From: Thysanoteuthis rhombus
Taxonomy: Eukaryota > Mollusca > Cephalopoda > Oegopsida > Thysanoteuthidae
Reading direction: 5' to 3'
Length of the DNA stretch: 64,000 nt
Assembly: GCA_963457665.1 (NCBI GenBank)
Contig: OY735202.1
Coordinates: 46,996,401-47,060,400 of the forward strand
Shown: piece by piece, positions 47,963-53,483 of the stretch
Position numbering within the stretch: the stretch's first letter is position 1
How the letters are laid out: each line of letters begins with the position of its first letter
Position numbers and translations under genes: made by a program
The notes under the pieces: model-generated
Told to the model about the DNA's origin: nothing
What the model saw: only the letters and a program-made list of their open reading frames with translations
Databases searched by the model: none

Positions 47963-49327
47963 CGTGCGTGTGTGTGTGTGTGTATAATCTTCTTGAATAA
48001 CATATTTAGAAGCGTTATTTAATTATCTTGATTTGAAAACAAGACAAAATATCAGAATGAAACATTGTCAACCATTATTCGTTTTTGAAGAATATTGCAA
48101 TCATCCTTATTTTAGTCACTATCTATTGCAATTACAACGTCATTCTATTAACATTTGTTATCAGAGCGGATCAGAAATAAAGAATAAGGTCTTGGTGAGA
48201 CTTGCACTAATAATACATTGGGAAGCCTATCTATATACGATTGCCAATATTCTTTATATCCGCGGTGTTTACAAATGATCGTAGAATGGCGGTCTGTGAA
48301 GTTGTGACGAAAAGCAACTGGAATTAATATGAAAGAGAAACTTGTCAAAGAATAATAAGGATTGGCAATTCTTCATCTGTTAATAAAATGTTTTAGATGC
48401 GTCCAAATGCACCTCAGTAAGCTGCTATTACATTAGAAAAACAGTGATGTCATCTAAATGTATGATGTCATGAAAAGAACATATATTTGATCAAGCTGCT
48501 ACGTCCTAGACCCGCACTTGTCTATTTAGAAAAAAGCTCCAAATGGCAAATTTATGTCAAAATGGCTATTTAAGAACTTCGTTGAAAATAATAGTTGCAG
48601 AATTTTCCCATATCGCAATATTTTACAAGTTTGAGAATCAGTTGACCCAGAGAAAGACTATTTGCTCTTCCTTCTCCTCCTTCTCCTTCCCCCTTTATCT
48701 TTCCGCAACTATTGACGCAGTTGGTGGACCTTATCCCCTGAAAATCCTTTATTTTTCATGGCAATAATATATTTAATAATATACATGAGAGACGAAGGAT
48801 ATACTTGTGGAAATAGCAGAAAATAAACATTGTTCATAAACAGGGAGGAACATTAATCATCAAGCATTAAGTAACGTATACATATAAATGAATGAATGGT
48901 TTGGTTACGCAAACGAACATTTTGGCAGGGATTTCAACCATCAAACGAACAAAAAAAATTTATGTCAGGCCATGAGTCCGAATCAGGAGAATGTTGGAGT
49001 ACATGTTTGTTTTGTTTCCAAAATTCAGAGGATCATTGGTATTAGATATCTCTTCTTCTGTACGTTCTTACTCTTTCAAAATATTATTGATCAACTGGTG
49101 TAAATAATGGTATGAAAAATGTTTAATCAAAATATACCTTTTTGTTTACTTACCGCTAGTTGGGGAACATCAAGAACCACTCCATTGCTATAAGCTTGTT
49201 CGCTAAACTTTAGTTCTCCATGGTCGCTCACCTTTCGCATGCGGACGAGTGTGACCTGACTGTGAGTATCTGACTGGATGACACCGTCTCTCACCAACTC
49301 TCCAGGTTTGTCGAAAATCGTCGGCAT
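17256..49327 (-). CDS. Monocarboxylate transporter-like protein (SLC16/MCT family), seven coding exons, complete
   Basis: Join (minus strand) 49327-49154, 32539-32251, 29384-29241, 26316-25948, 24210-23938, 20953-20828, 17536-17256: 1656 nt, 551 residues plus TAA. Every junction has GT-AG borders and keeps the frame. Family hallmarks are visible: DGGWGW at residues 97-102 just before helix 1, an MFS loop 2-3 motif (D163, G166, R168), [11 protein letters not shown] at 220-230 before helix 5, the PYMYLPDVA segment after helix 7, and R363 in helix 8. The loop between helices 6 and 7 is short (about 278-306) and charged; the tail from 494 is hydrophilic. MCTs are plasma-membrane carriers of monocarboxylates, thyroid hormones, aromatic amino acids, creatine or carnitine depending on subtype. 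Position 359, where proton-coupled MCT1-type carriers have Asp, is Asn, which suggests the MCT8-14-like side of the family (inference). Substrate is not predictable from sequence alone. Confidence 0.93.
17657..17830 (+). mobile_element. Inverted-end repeat family, copy B (5' part only)
   Basis: Starts TAGAAATCGTCACGTGAC and continues TTTTGGCAGCATGTCGTATT and GGTGATCAATGAATAAATCACTT, like copy A. It stops after the TTGGGCAGAG block. It lies about 120 bases inside intron 6 of the MCT-like gene. Confidence 0.6.
18100..18180 (-). mobile_element. Inverted-end repeat family, short minus-strand fragment
   Basis: TTACTGCCCAACGAAAGGCA then AGAAGGAATTTATTCATTAATCAC is the reverse complement of the GTGATCAATGAATRARTTACTT...TTTTGTTGGGCAGTGATC block seen in the other copies. 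Confidence 0.5.
18560..19110 (-). mobile_element. Tc1-like DNA transposon remnant (in intron 6)
   Basis: Minus-strand translation across broken frames gives [18 protein letters not shown], then [20 protein letters not shown], and [14 protein letters not shown]. These match the Tc1 transposase blocks (KKP..S.K....RLEFAK, SDESKF, VKHGGGSVMVWG). The first catalytic Asp block reads SEES and the copy has several stops. Terminal repeats were not found. Confidence 0.7.
19111..20827. other. Rest of intron 6
   Basis: AT-rich with no recognised feature. Homonucleotide runs are common. Confidence 0.4.
20828..20953 (-). CDS. MCT-like transporter exon 6 (helix 11 region)
   Basis: 126 nt, phase 1 at both ends (TTGTAG acceptor, GGTG|GTAAGT donor). 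Encodes residues 417-458, beginning [17 protein letters not shown] and ending [11 protein letters not shown]. This matches the MCT block that runs into helix 11 and the G-P-x-x-G turn before the last helix. The exon is short but fully supported by frame, splice sites and family order. Confidence 0.92.
20954..23937 (-). other. Intron 5 of the MCT-like gene
   Basis: Holds an open frame at 22103-22447 (+, 114 codons) with no recognised domain, a small GCGCTAGCCGGGGCAATGCT-type direct repeat at 21760-21810, and (TC)n/(AC)n/(GC)n tracts at 23104-23160. It also has minus-strand TCCTTAGCTCAGTTGGTAAG at about 23037-23056, an A-box-like piece of a tRNA-derived repeat. Confidence 0.5.
23768..23912. repeat. 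(AT)n microsatellites at the donor end of intron 5
   Basis: Two AT tracts (about 23790-23828 and 23866-23912) separated by a short block. ATCAATGGGTGCACA at 23848-23862 is the inverse of TGTGCACCCATTGAT at 23753-23767, giving a hairpin around the first tract. Confidence 0.85.
23938..24210 (-). CDS. MCT-like transporter exon 5 (helices 8-10)
   Basis: 273 nt, phase 1 at both ends (TTCTAG acceptor, TACG|GTAGGC donor). Encodes residues 326-416: [16 protein letters not shown], a helix with [13 protein letters not shown] (N359, R363), and [18 protein letters not shown], which matches the TTYPGL...Y...G block of MCTs. R363 aligns with the substrate-interacting Arg of MCT1; the Asp four residues earlier in MCT1 is Asn here. 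The donor GTAGGC is usable though not optimal. A 45-bp (AT)n tract begins 26 bases into the intron. Confidence 0.93.
24628..24720. repeat. (AT)n microsatellite in intron 4
   Basis: About 90 bases of AT with one ACAC interruption. Confidence 0.95.
24905..25390 (+). repeat. Diverged minisatellite, ~129-bp (43-codon) unit, in intron 4
   Basis: An open frame at 24941-25297 contains two full 43-residue units (25000-25128 and 25129-25257, approximate) that align without gaps: [17 protein letters not shown]... and [18 protein letters not shown]..., each ending in an acidic Asp/Asn/Ser block. Partial units on both sides share GTAGATAATGAWGATGAA and AGTGAAAACAATTATT nucleotide motifs but are no longer open. 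Function unknown. It may be a fossil of a repeated acidic coding region. Confidence 0.6.
25948..26316 (-). CDS. MCT-like transporter exon 4 (helices 4-7, central loop)
   Basis: 369 nt, phase 1 at both ends (CAATAG acceptor, ATAG|GTAAGT donor). Encodes residues 203-325. [18 protein letters not shown] is the second conserved MCT motif (residues 218-235). Two hydrophobic helices follow, then the charged cytosolic loop [20 protein letters not shown] (about 278-297) and the start of helix 7 ending ILGTIG. The loop is shorter than in many MCT12/MCT14-type proteins. Confidence 0.94.
26405..26840 (+). mobile_element. Inverted-end repeat family, copy C (in intron 3)
   Basis: Starts CAATAGAAACTATAGACC, then carries GAAGTGATCAATGAATTTAT, GACTTTTGTTGAGACGTAATCAC, TTACATTGCAAATTGAAACC, ATTTTCAGCCTTCTATCTAC and GTCAGACCAGCTTAAAAACTG. 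Its 3' end is degenerate. Non-coding. Confidence 0.65.
27315..27440 (+). mobile_element. RTE-like LINE 3' tail
   Basis: GGATCTTGGGGAACGTTTAT followed by GTCCAACGACGGACGTTAAAAG is the plus-strand version of the common 3' end of the RTE-like copies. It ends in a short CTGATGATGA-like stretch. Only about 120 bases remain. Confidence 0.6.
27441..27825. other. Anonymous sequence in intron 3
   Basis: On the minus strand, [18 protein letters not shown] and [12 protein letters not shown] look like the end of a LINE ORF, but no diagnostic block is present. Left unassigned. Confidence 0.35.
27826..28660 (-). mobile_element. Tc1/mariner-superfamily transposon remnant (in intron 3)
   Basis: The minus-strand frame 28552-28337 reads [20 protein letters not shown], then [20 protein letters not shown] and [12 protein letters not shown]. 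This matches the Tc1-type blocks FSDE.NIQ, ...RR.. and .IMVWG. The rest is degenerate. Limits are approximate and terminal repeats were not established. Confidence 0.65.
28661..29240. other. Rest of intron 3 next to exon 3
   Basis: No gene. A (GA)n tract lies at 29169-29200, only about 40 bases from the exon 3 donor. Confidence 0.5.
29241..29384 (-). CDS. MCT-like transporter exon 3 (loop 2-3 and helix 3)
   Basis: 144 nt, phase 1 at both ends (TCTTAG acceptor, GCTG|GTGAGT donor). Encodes [20 protein letters not shown] and onward to YGFLAG, residues 155-202 plus the first base of 203. The D-x-x-G-x-R pattern (D163, G166, R168) is the MFS loop 2-3 signature in its MCT form. An exon of this size at this place is common in metazoan SLC16 genes. 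Confidence 0.93.
30100..30490. repeat. Compound (CA)n/(AT)n microsatellites in intron 2
   Basis: CACACA and ATATAT tracts at 30100-30155 and 30295-30490. Open frames over them are compositional artefacts. Confidence 0.93.
31690..32010. repeat. Imperfect tandem duplication, ~161-bp period (in intron 2)
   Basis: GAATAGGACGATTACAGGTC ... TTTTACAGAGATGCATTGGAAATGAATTTAC (from about 31723) recurs as GAATAGGACTTATAGACGTA ... TTTTACTGTAGAAATGCATTAGAAATGAATTTAC (from about 31884). It ends about 240 bases from the exon 2 donor. Confidence 0.75.
32251..32539 (-). CDS. MCT-like transporter exon 2 (helix 1 and signature motif)
   Basis: 289 nt, entering in phase 0 after TTTCAG and leaving in phase 1 at TTAG|GTAAAG. 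Encodes residues 59-154 plus the first base of Gly155. It holds a Gly/Asn-rich linker, then [10 protein letters not shown], the diagnostic MCT N-terminal signature, helix 1 and most of helix 2. The reading frame stays open past the donor into intronic codons, so the exon end is set by the splice site and by the family alignment (SLLLGP). Confidence 0.93.
32640..32715 (-). repeat. tRNA-derived fragment
   Basis: On the minus strand GGTAACTTAGAGCAGG (A-box-like) is followed by GATGAGGATTCGAATCCTATC, a T arm with a perfect B box. It lies about 100 bases upstream of the exon 2 acceptor in intron 1. The acceptor stem is not convincing. Confidence 0.45.
33110..33300. repeat. Dispersed repeat, first of two copies
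   Basis: Shares a roughly 100-bp stretch with 48148-48348: TTTACCAATGACAGTTGAATG versus TTTACAAATGATCGTAGAATG, then CAAAAGCAACTGAAATTAA versus CGAAAAGCAACTGGAATTAA. Class unknown. Confidence 0.4.
33840..34930 (+). mobile_element. Mariner-like DNA transposon, decayed
   Basis: The open part (33901-34182) reads [20 protein letters not shown], then [18 protein letters not shown], the mariner (SETMAR-type) paired helix-turn-helix domain. Downstream broken frames match later transposase blocks, including a NEKLISYNN segment (equivalent to CDEKWILYNN), KYCSQLD, and [15 protein letters not shown] near the C-terminus. The catalytic triad is not intact. Ends are approximate. Confidence 0.75.
35040..35130 (+). 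repeat. tRNA-derived SINE head, copy 1
   Basis: GTTTAGCTCGATGGTAAGAG (A box region), GCAACGCTATGTTGAAGCGG, then GGGAGTTTCGATTCATGCAG (degenerate B box). Same family as the copy about 300 bases downstream. Confidence 0.6.
35340..35425 (+). repeat. tRNA-derived SINE head, copy 2
   Basis: TGTAAGAGCAATGCTACGTT, then CCCTATCGGACGCTGGTTCG and ATCCCTGCAGCGGCC: B box GGTTCGATCCC. It matches copy 1 through the anticodon and T-arm region. Confidence 0.6.
35670..35835. repeat. Compound (CA)n/(AT)n/(GT)n microsatellite
   Basis: CACACA, ATATAT, GTGTGT and GAGAGTGTGT blocks in order, palindromic in composition. Confidence 0.95.
36338..36600 (-). mobile_element. RTE-like LINE 3' end with long (CAT)n tail
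   Basis: (CAT)n at 36338-36392, then CAGTCTTTTAACGTCC, ACCAGACCTCTCTATCATGC and GGATCCATGTTGTGATTCGTG: the standard RTE-like 3' end in minus orientation, 5' truncated near 36600. Confidence 0.75.
36601..36742 (-). mobile_element. Second RTE-like 3' fragment, directly abutting the first
   Basis: ACATTAACCTTCCCACAAAT then CTGCCAGATTTCTCCATCGT and GATCTCTCGGGATCCATGTT repeats the same LINE segment as 36415-36560. It is in the same orientation, without its own (CAT)n tail. Confidence 0.65.
36876..36948. repeat. (ATT)n microsatellite
   Basis: About 24 ATT units. Confidence 0.96.
37108..37347 (+). mobile_element. Inverted-end repeat family, copy D, left part
   Basis: TGGAAACTTTCATGTGACCA start, then GAATGATCAATGAATGAGTTTCTT, TTTGTTTGGCAGTGATCAC, a C homopolymer (37250-37262) and AAAGTTACATTGAAAATTCAT. 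It stops at an RTE-like insertion. Confidence 0.65.
37348..37607 (-). mobile_element. RTE-like LINE 3' end inserted into the inverted-end repeat
   Basis: CATCATCAGTCTTTCAACGT through TTGCAACATGGCCAGCCC and TTTTAATGGATTCTGTGTTG is a 260-bp 5'-truncated RTE-like copy. Copy D of the inverted-end repeat resumes directly after it. Confidence 0.75.
37608..37815 (+). mobile_element. Inverted-end repeat family, copy D, right part
   Basis: AATTTTTAATTTTCAGCCCT then CTGTACGCGTGATAGATACG, CAACTAGCCAGTGAGCTCGC and TATGTTGACAGTTTGGGATG, then GGTTTCTAATAA as the 3' inverted end. Confidence 0.65.
38500..39395 (-). mobile_element. RTE-like LINE 3' part with extra 3' flank
   Basis: From the right: a block ending near VLDAEENIV-type sequence (minus-strand RT region around 39290-39340), then the C-terminal segment down to GGACATAGATATTCCCC at 38640. 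Beyond the tail, 38500-38600 is shared with the copy at 40755 (GGACTAACAGAAGTAACTGG, CATTGCCCGGATTTTTAAGT, AAAATAAATACAATCATATG). Many frame breaks. Confidence 0.7.
39415..40557 (+). mobile_element. Mariner-like DNA transposon, decayed, near full length
   Basis: About 1.14 kb. Broken plus frames read [20 protein letters not shown] (helix-turn-helix), [23 protein letters not shown] (first catalytic Asp block), and [11 protein letters not shown], where the usual HDNARPH has Asn for the catalytic Asp. [12 protein letters not shown] lies near the C-terminus. It shares flanking non-coding sequence with the element at 53484, so both belong to one family. Its terminal repeats are poorly kept. Confidence 0.8.
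40755..41400 (-). mobile_element. RTE-like LINE 3' part with the same extra 3' flank
   Basis: 40755-40850 matches 38488-38600 (ATAGGACTAACAGAAATAAC, GGCATTGCCTGGATTTTCAA). Then TCCGTCGTTGGACATAGA, the usual 3' block, continues to an RT-region block (TGTGAAGAACAACTCTCTTG ... AAGGTTCTCGACACCGAG) near 41265-41340. An internal deletion of several hundred bases relative to the 38.6-kb copy is apparent near 41215. Confidence 0.7.
41443..41835 (-). mobile_element. RTE-like LINE 3' end
   Basis: CATCATCAGTCTTTTAACGT then AGGATTTGGCACACTTCGCT, GGCCTCGGTTGCGCATGTGA and CTCCATGTGAGGTTGAGCAT. 5' truncated near 41835. Confidence 0.75.
41930..43030 (+). repeat. Tandem array of diverged ~150-190-bp units, each followed by an (AT)n tract
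   Basis: Four units are recognisable at about 41955-42100, 42195-42347, 42590-42770 and 42780-42945. Shared motifs are ACTTTGGACAATGAG / AATTTGGACAATGAG, AACTCAACAGATACAAATT / TACCCAACAGATACCAATT / CCTATCAGATACAGATT, and GGAAGGCTGTTG / GGAAAGCTGATA. AT or TATA-rich tracts follow at 42101-42181, 42346-42412, about 42760-42780 and 42945-42985; the last runs into (GA)n to 43025. Confidence 0.6.
43375..43565 (+). mobile_element. Inverted-end repeat family, copy E (3' part)
   Basis: GGTATGGCCTGTACGTATGA, CCAGCTAGACAGCCAGACAAAC, then TTGACAGTTTCGGATGACAG and TTTCTATCTATTCT, the clearest 3' end of the family. The 5' part is missing. Confidence 0.6.
43600..43665. repeat. (GAAA)n microsatellite
   Basis: GAAAGAAAGAAA repeats, about 50 bases, passing into poly-A. 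Confidence 0.93.
43865..44440 (-). mobile_element. RTE-like LINE 3' part
   Basis: CATCATCAGTCTTTTATCGT at the left, then CTACCACTCTCTATCATGGG, TTGTCTGCCATTCTTGCAAA, and a more 5' part with CGAAGACTTGACATCCTAGA and GGTCTACTTTCTCCAG. Minus frames show QHIREKVRS and [14 protein letters not shown]. Decayed. Confidence 0.75.
44782..45355 (-). pseudogene. Decayed repeat-borne ORF with PIN/FEN-like nuclease motifs
   Basis: Two minus-strand frames follow one another. The upstream one (45351-45151) reads [18 protein letters not shown] and ends [17 protein letters not shown]. The downstream one (45141-44782) reads [33 protein letters not shown] and [19 protein letters not shown]. The D-A-D-T ... V-V-x-x-E-D-T-D order resembles PIN/FEN1-type nuclease cores found in repeated, transposon-associated ORFs of marine invertebrates (family recall, not searched). 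The length is well short of a whole protein and an in-frame stop separates the parts. It lies inside intron 1 and is probably not a host gene. Confidence 0.5.
47886..47985. repeat. (AT)n/(GT)n compound microsatellite
   Basis: About 54 bases of AT then about 45 of GT/GC. Confidence 0.96.
48148..48348. repeat. Dispersed repeat, second of two copies
   Basis: Related to 33110-33300 over about 100 bp. Class unknown. Confidence 0.4.
49154..49327 (-). CDS. MCT-like transporter exon 1 (N-terminal cytosolic region)
   Basis: Encodes residues 1-58, starting [12 protein letters not shown] and ending DVPQLA, with no membrane segment. The ATG (49327-49325) has A at -3, and an in-frame TGA lies three codons upstream (49336-49334), which fixes the start. 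The donor is GCG|GTAAGT, phase 0. The exon is assigned to this gene because it lies upstream on the same strand, its frame joins exon 2 exactly, and no other downstream minus-strand exon could receive it. No RNA evidence is available, so an extra small exon inside the 16.6-kb intron cannot be excluded. Confidence 0.75.
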
Positions 49328-50404
49328 GATAGATCAAAACGAATGATCTCTCTGTCTTTATCGTTATTAAATTTGGTCAGCGAGTTAAAAACGCATAAAC
49401 CAGGCGTCGTTTGAAATCAATTCAAATATATACGCAAGTACTTATTGAAGTAGTTGTGAGAATTCAACTTTCTTATTTTTATCTTTTTATTTCAATAAGA
49501 AGTTTCTGAAAGCCTGAATAATACGAATTAAGGTACGATCAGGAGGAGATAATCAGTTCGAATGCCTAATTCAGTTTGGATTTTATAATTTTTTTTTCTG
49601 TCTGGATTCCAAGGGATCGAACGAATTCCCTGTCGTTGTCGATATTGTTATTCGCTTTCTTTTTCTGAAAACCAGTACAGTTATTTAAGCCATAAAAAAA
49701 CAGAATGAAATGATGGCCACTAACGTTAAAACAATAAACGAAGCAGTATCAGTCAAACAATAAAATAACCGAACAATTATAAAAAGACTCTCTCCTTTTC
49801 ATTACTCTCTTCAGTCTGGCGTTATTCACACTGCACCTCTTTTGCGTCTTTATTTTTACAGGGCTTTCTTTTCTTTTTCTTTTCTGCCTGCTCCCCGCAC
49901 ACAATAACATACGTTAAATAATAATAATAATTCCTATCTCTTTTTCGACAGAGAATTCACTTTTCTGATAGTATTTGACGACCTACCTCTTCATTTCAAC
50001 CTTCATAAATTGGATGCAGATTGTTTTTTTTTTTAAATCAACTAGGGACAAGAATAATTCATATCCCAATATCCTGATGGAGGGAAAAGAAAGAAAATGG
50101 TCCCGGTTACTTCTCTTGGATTTTAAAAACAATATATAGCTGAATTTTCGCTTTAGTGTTGCTATATTTTTTTTCGAGTCTAAAGTTGTCAATCAAACAA
50201 TAACGGATGATAAGATCCTCCTTCGTTGAAAGCTGTTCGTGGGCGGAGTTTCTCGGCTTTCATTCAAGAGGACAAGTTAAATGATAGTAAGATAATATAA
50301 AGTAGATATATATCTTCTGTCAATCATGATCCCGTTCTCCGTTCTTTTTAATGATCTTCAACGACGATTGTTTTCAATATATATATAGATATATGATGTC
50401 CATG

Positions 50405-50405
<1 letters not shown>
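49328..50405. other. 5' flank / possible promoter region of the MCT-like gene
   Basis: AT-rich sequence upstream of exon 1. No TATA or initiator could be assigned with confidence, and no CpG-rich island is evident. Further non-coding exons may lie here. Confidence 0.35.

Positions 50406-50406
<1 letters not shown>

Positions 50407-50495
<89 letters not shown>
50407..50495. repeat. (AT)n microsatellite
   Basis: About 88 bases of pure AT. Confidence 0.97.
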
Positions 50496-50497
<2 letters not shown>

Positions 50498-50623
50498 CGA
50501 AATCATAATTTCAGAAGACAATATTTTGTACACATTATTTTTTTTTAGCTTATTTCAACGTTTTTCCAGTGCATTCTAGCCTTTTAAAGAAGGTATAAAT
50601 CATAATCAACATCGATTTACTGG

Positions 50624-50729
<106 letters not shown>

Positions 50730-50894
50730 TAAACGAATCCTTTATTTCACTGTACTCTAAGTTCTACTCCAACTCATTTAATGTTTAATGTTGAATGTAT
50801 TGAGCACAAGAAATAAACCCACCAAACATAGGATATTGCATTATATTATATCATTTTGGATTCCTGATTTGTAGTGTGATAATATATATATGCA

Positions 50895-51540
50895 TGCAAA
50901 GTCTGTCAATAAAGAAACCAAACCTTTAAAACAAGGCACGAATGAGACGTTTCAGCTTGCTCTGACTGAAATCTTATATATCAGTGATCTTGTCGACATC
51001 AGTTAGTTTTCGAGCTACACGTGTGAGAATTATTCTGCGTGTAGTTCGATTGGACCTTTTCTCTCAAGTTAAACAATGCTTCAAATTGATAAAAAAAACC
51101 TTATGGGAGGCCTTTTTAATGCTGCAACAGGTCTATGGGGAGGATTTTTTGAGCCGTACACAATGCCACATGTGGTAACAACGTTTCAAATTGGGAAGAA
51201 CAACCACCAAAGGAGATGCTAAATCTGGACGACATTTCTCGTTGACGAAGGAAGATCACTATCAAAAAGTGTGCGATCTGATTTGTGGTAATCGTCGTCT
51301 AATTTCCGAAGGGATAAAATTTGAAGAACTGATGATGAATCCCGTTGCTGCAAATTCGGCTGACAGATGGATGAAATGCAATACGATGCATAAACAGTCT
51401 TTCATTCCAGATTCCTACCTTTATAAGGACAGTCAGGCGACTGTTTCCATGAATCATAGCCTTTCCAAAAATTTGGAGAAAAAGGCCAAGCACACCTGAT
51501 GCACGGTCACTGTCGTACTAAGGATGAGAATGCAGAGGTT
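50895..51540 (+). mobile_element. Mariner-type transposon remnant, N-terminal (Mos1-like HTH) part
   Basis: Plus frames read AFLMLQQVYGEDFLSRTQCHMW, split by a stop from QRFKLGRTTTKGDAKSGRHF and then KVCDLICGNRRLI. This matches the widespread Mos1-type HTH segment (MLQ.AYG...SR...YEW..RFK.GR....DD..SGRP...V..L...NRRLT). It is a different family from the copies at 39.4 and 53.5 kb. The catalytic part is absent. Confidence 0.7.
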
Positions 51541-53303
51541 GAACAAGAACAATCCATTATTCTTAGTTCACATTAGTTTTCACCATTTTTCTTTGGCTAT
51601 TAGGGTTTTTTTTTCATTTCCTCGCCCACAAGAGAGAGAGAGAGAGAGTGAGAGATAGAGAGAGAGAGAGAGGGAATTCAACTTGTTATGTTTCCGATTA
51701 TCACAACATACATCAAATATCTACAAGTACAGCATGAGGGCTCAATATATTTAACAACGAAACATTACTAAAGAATGCCATGGTTGCTGTGATCAAAGGA
51801 TATATTTGTTAGGTTCGCTAAAATGGCGTATTTAAATGAAGACATACATCACTAATCATGTAACGAAATTCAAATAACTGACTAATTAGATACACGTCTT
51901 GCTGATGTGGTTTTACTTAGATTTAATACAAAAACTTTGACACAGAGACCTTTGGCAGAATGAGTTTTTGGTCTTCTATTGACTGGCTTCTTCTTAACTG
52001 GATCCTTTCGTGAACCATTCCTTCTTGCAATATCCTTTCACCAAAGAAATTTATCCTCCACCAGTCCTTGCATTTACCTCATTTGCTCTCTAGGGCTTAG
52101 ACTACAGAAAATATCTTCTGACGAACGTGTCTTTATATTAACAATTTCATGATGATCGGGAGGGATGGAAAAATTCTCGTGTAAAACTGAACAAAATAAG
52201 GGACTGGTAAGTATGAGATCAGATCTTCTCTACCCGGACCATTGAGAAGATCGCCCACTGTTTTTCGGCATTTTGTCCAGAAACAATAGGGTCGATTACC
52301 AAGAGGGATGACGATTGAAGTTGGAGAAAAATACAGATGGGTTCTGGGTGAAAAAAATCTTCTTGGAGACGTAACAAATGCTGATGTGATTTTCACCATG
52401 GAATGCGTATGAAGTAATCATTAGTCGCTCCAAAAGAGGGAGAAAGGAGTGTCACACAGAGCATTTGTGCAAAAACGGTTCATCGCTTTTCGAGCACCAA
52501 GCACTCTAGAGTGGATCTGCTTCGCCCAACTCTGTTGTAAATGGTCAGATAATTTGAAACAAGGATCATGTTCGCTCCTGAAGAATATAAGAAATAAGGA
52601 AAACTTGGCCCTTGGCCGTTGTAGAGGGACTGGGATGTTCAAATCTTTTTCATCTACGACCCCCCCCCCTGAGGGAGGACGTAGGTTAGAACTGCCGATG
52701 TTATGTTCGAAAGATGAACCAAGATGTGGACAACAGAAATTTTTACATATTGATGCACCTTCGTCAGAAAATCTCAAATAGAAATAAGCAAAGTGAGTCG
52801 TATTATATTTTGTGTGTCTCATCACTAAAAGATCTTTGGTTGTTTCAACAAAATATTCTATTATTATCTTTTGCACAACTATCAATATCGGGTATATTCA
52901 TGTATGGATCGGTATTGTCAAAGATTAGAGAATCCGTGCGCTTTGCCTTGAATCAAAGTGACGTTTAATACAGTATATTAACTATGCACCTAGCTGAAAA
53001 AGTTATGCACTATATATCTCTCTCTCTATATATATATCAGAATGCTACCCATAAAAAATCAGGAATATTTGCGTATGGGTAAATTATACAAAAAAAATGT
53101 ATTCATTACAAAAAATGGACGCCGTGAGCGAAATATGGTCTGTCAATATTCTACAACTCGTCGGATTTCCTGTACTTAATGATCTTAAAACAATATGAAG
53201 ACAGAATATCCTTTTCAATTAGGACAATCAGTTATATTCATAACCCAACCCTCACCAGAGATGTTTATATTTAGTGGGACTGTTTTCTGTACGATTACTG
53301 AGA

Positions 53304-53338
<35 letters not shown>

Positions 53339-53483
53339 GTAATAGGAGAAACAGCAGTGATGTAGATATGGACGGACAGACAGACGGACTAGAGTTTTGC
53401 TTTACCCCTTCCTTTCTGTCTGATAGCTCCGGCGTGACAGAAACCAACCAACCAACAAACAAAATGTGTCACTGGCCTTTATA
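51541..53483. other. Anonymous sequence with two opposed open frames
   Basis: (GA)n at 51630-51672 and (CAT)n at 53306-53338. The opposed frames 52421-52885 (-, 154 codons) and 52449-52781 (+, 110 codons) overlap and neither shows a recognised domain. The plus frame includes SSTTPPPEGGRRLELPMLC, a proline- and Cys-containing stretch. A repeat origin is possible. Confidence 0.4.

Larger units (their letters stand above)
32540..49153 (-). other. Intron 1 of the MCT-like gene (16.6 kb)
   Basis: Runs from the GTAAGT donor after exon 1 to the TTTCAG acceptor of exon 2. It is the main repeat reservoir of the gene: SINEs, two mariners, at least seven RTE-like LINE fragments, three pieces of the inverted-end repeat, microsatellites, an AT-tailed tandem array and a decayed PIN-like ORF. 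The stretch 45360-47885 inside it shows no recognisable gene or repeat except a short (AT)n at about 46717-46742. Confidence 0.75.

Noticed and set aside
52421-52885. 154-codon minus and 110-codon plus overlapping frames
   Set aside because: Neither has a known motif, and each may be the shadow of the other or of a repeat. No gene call made.
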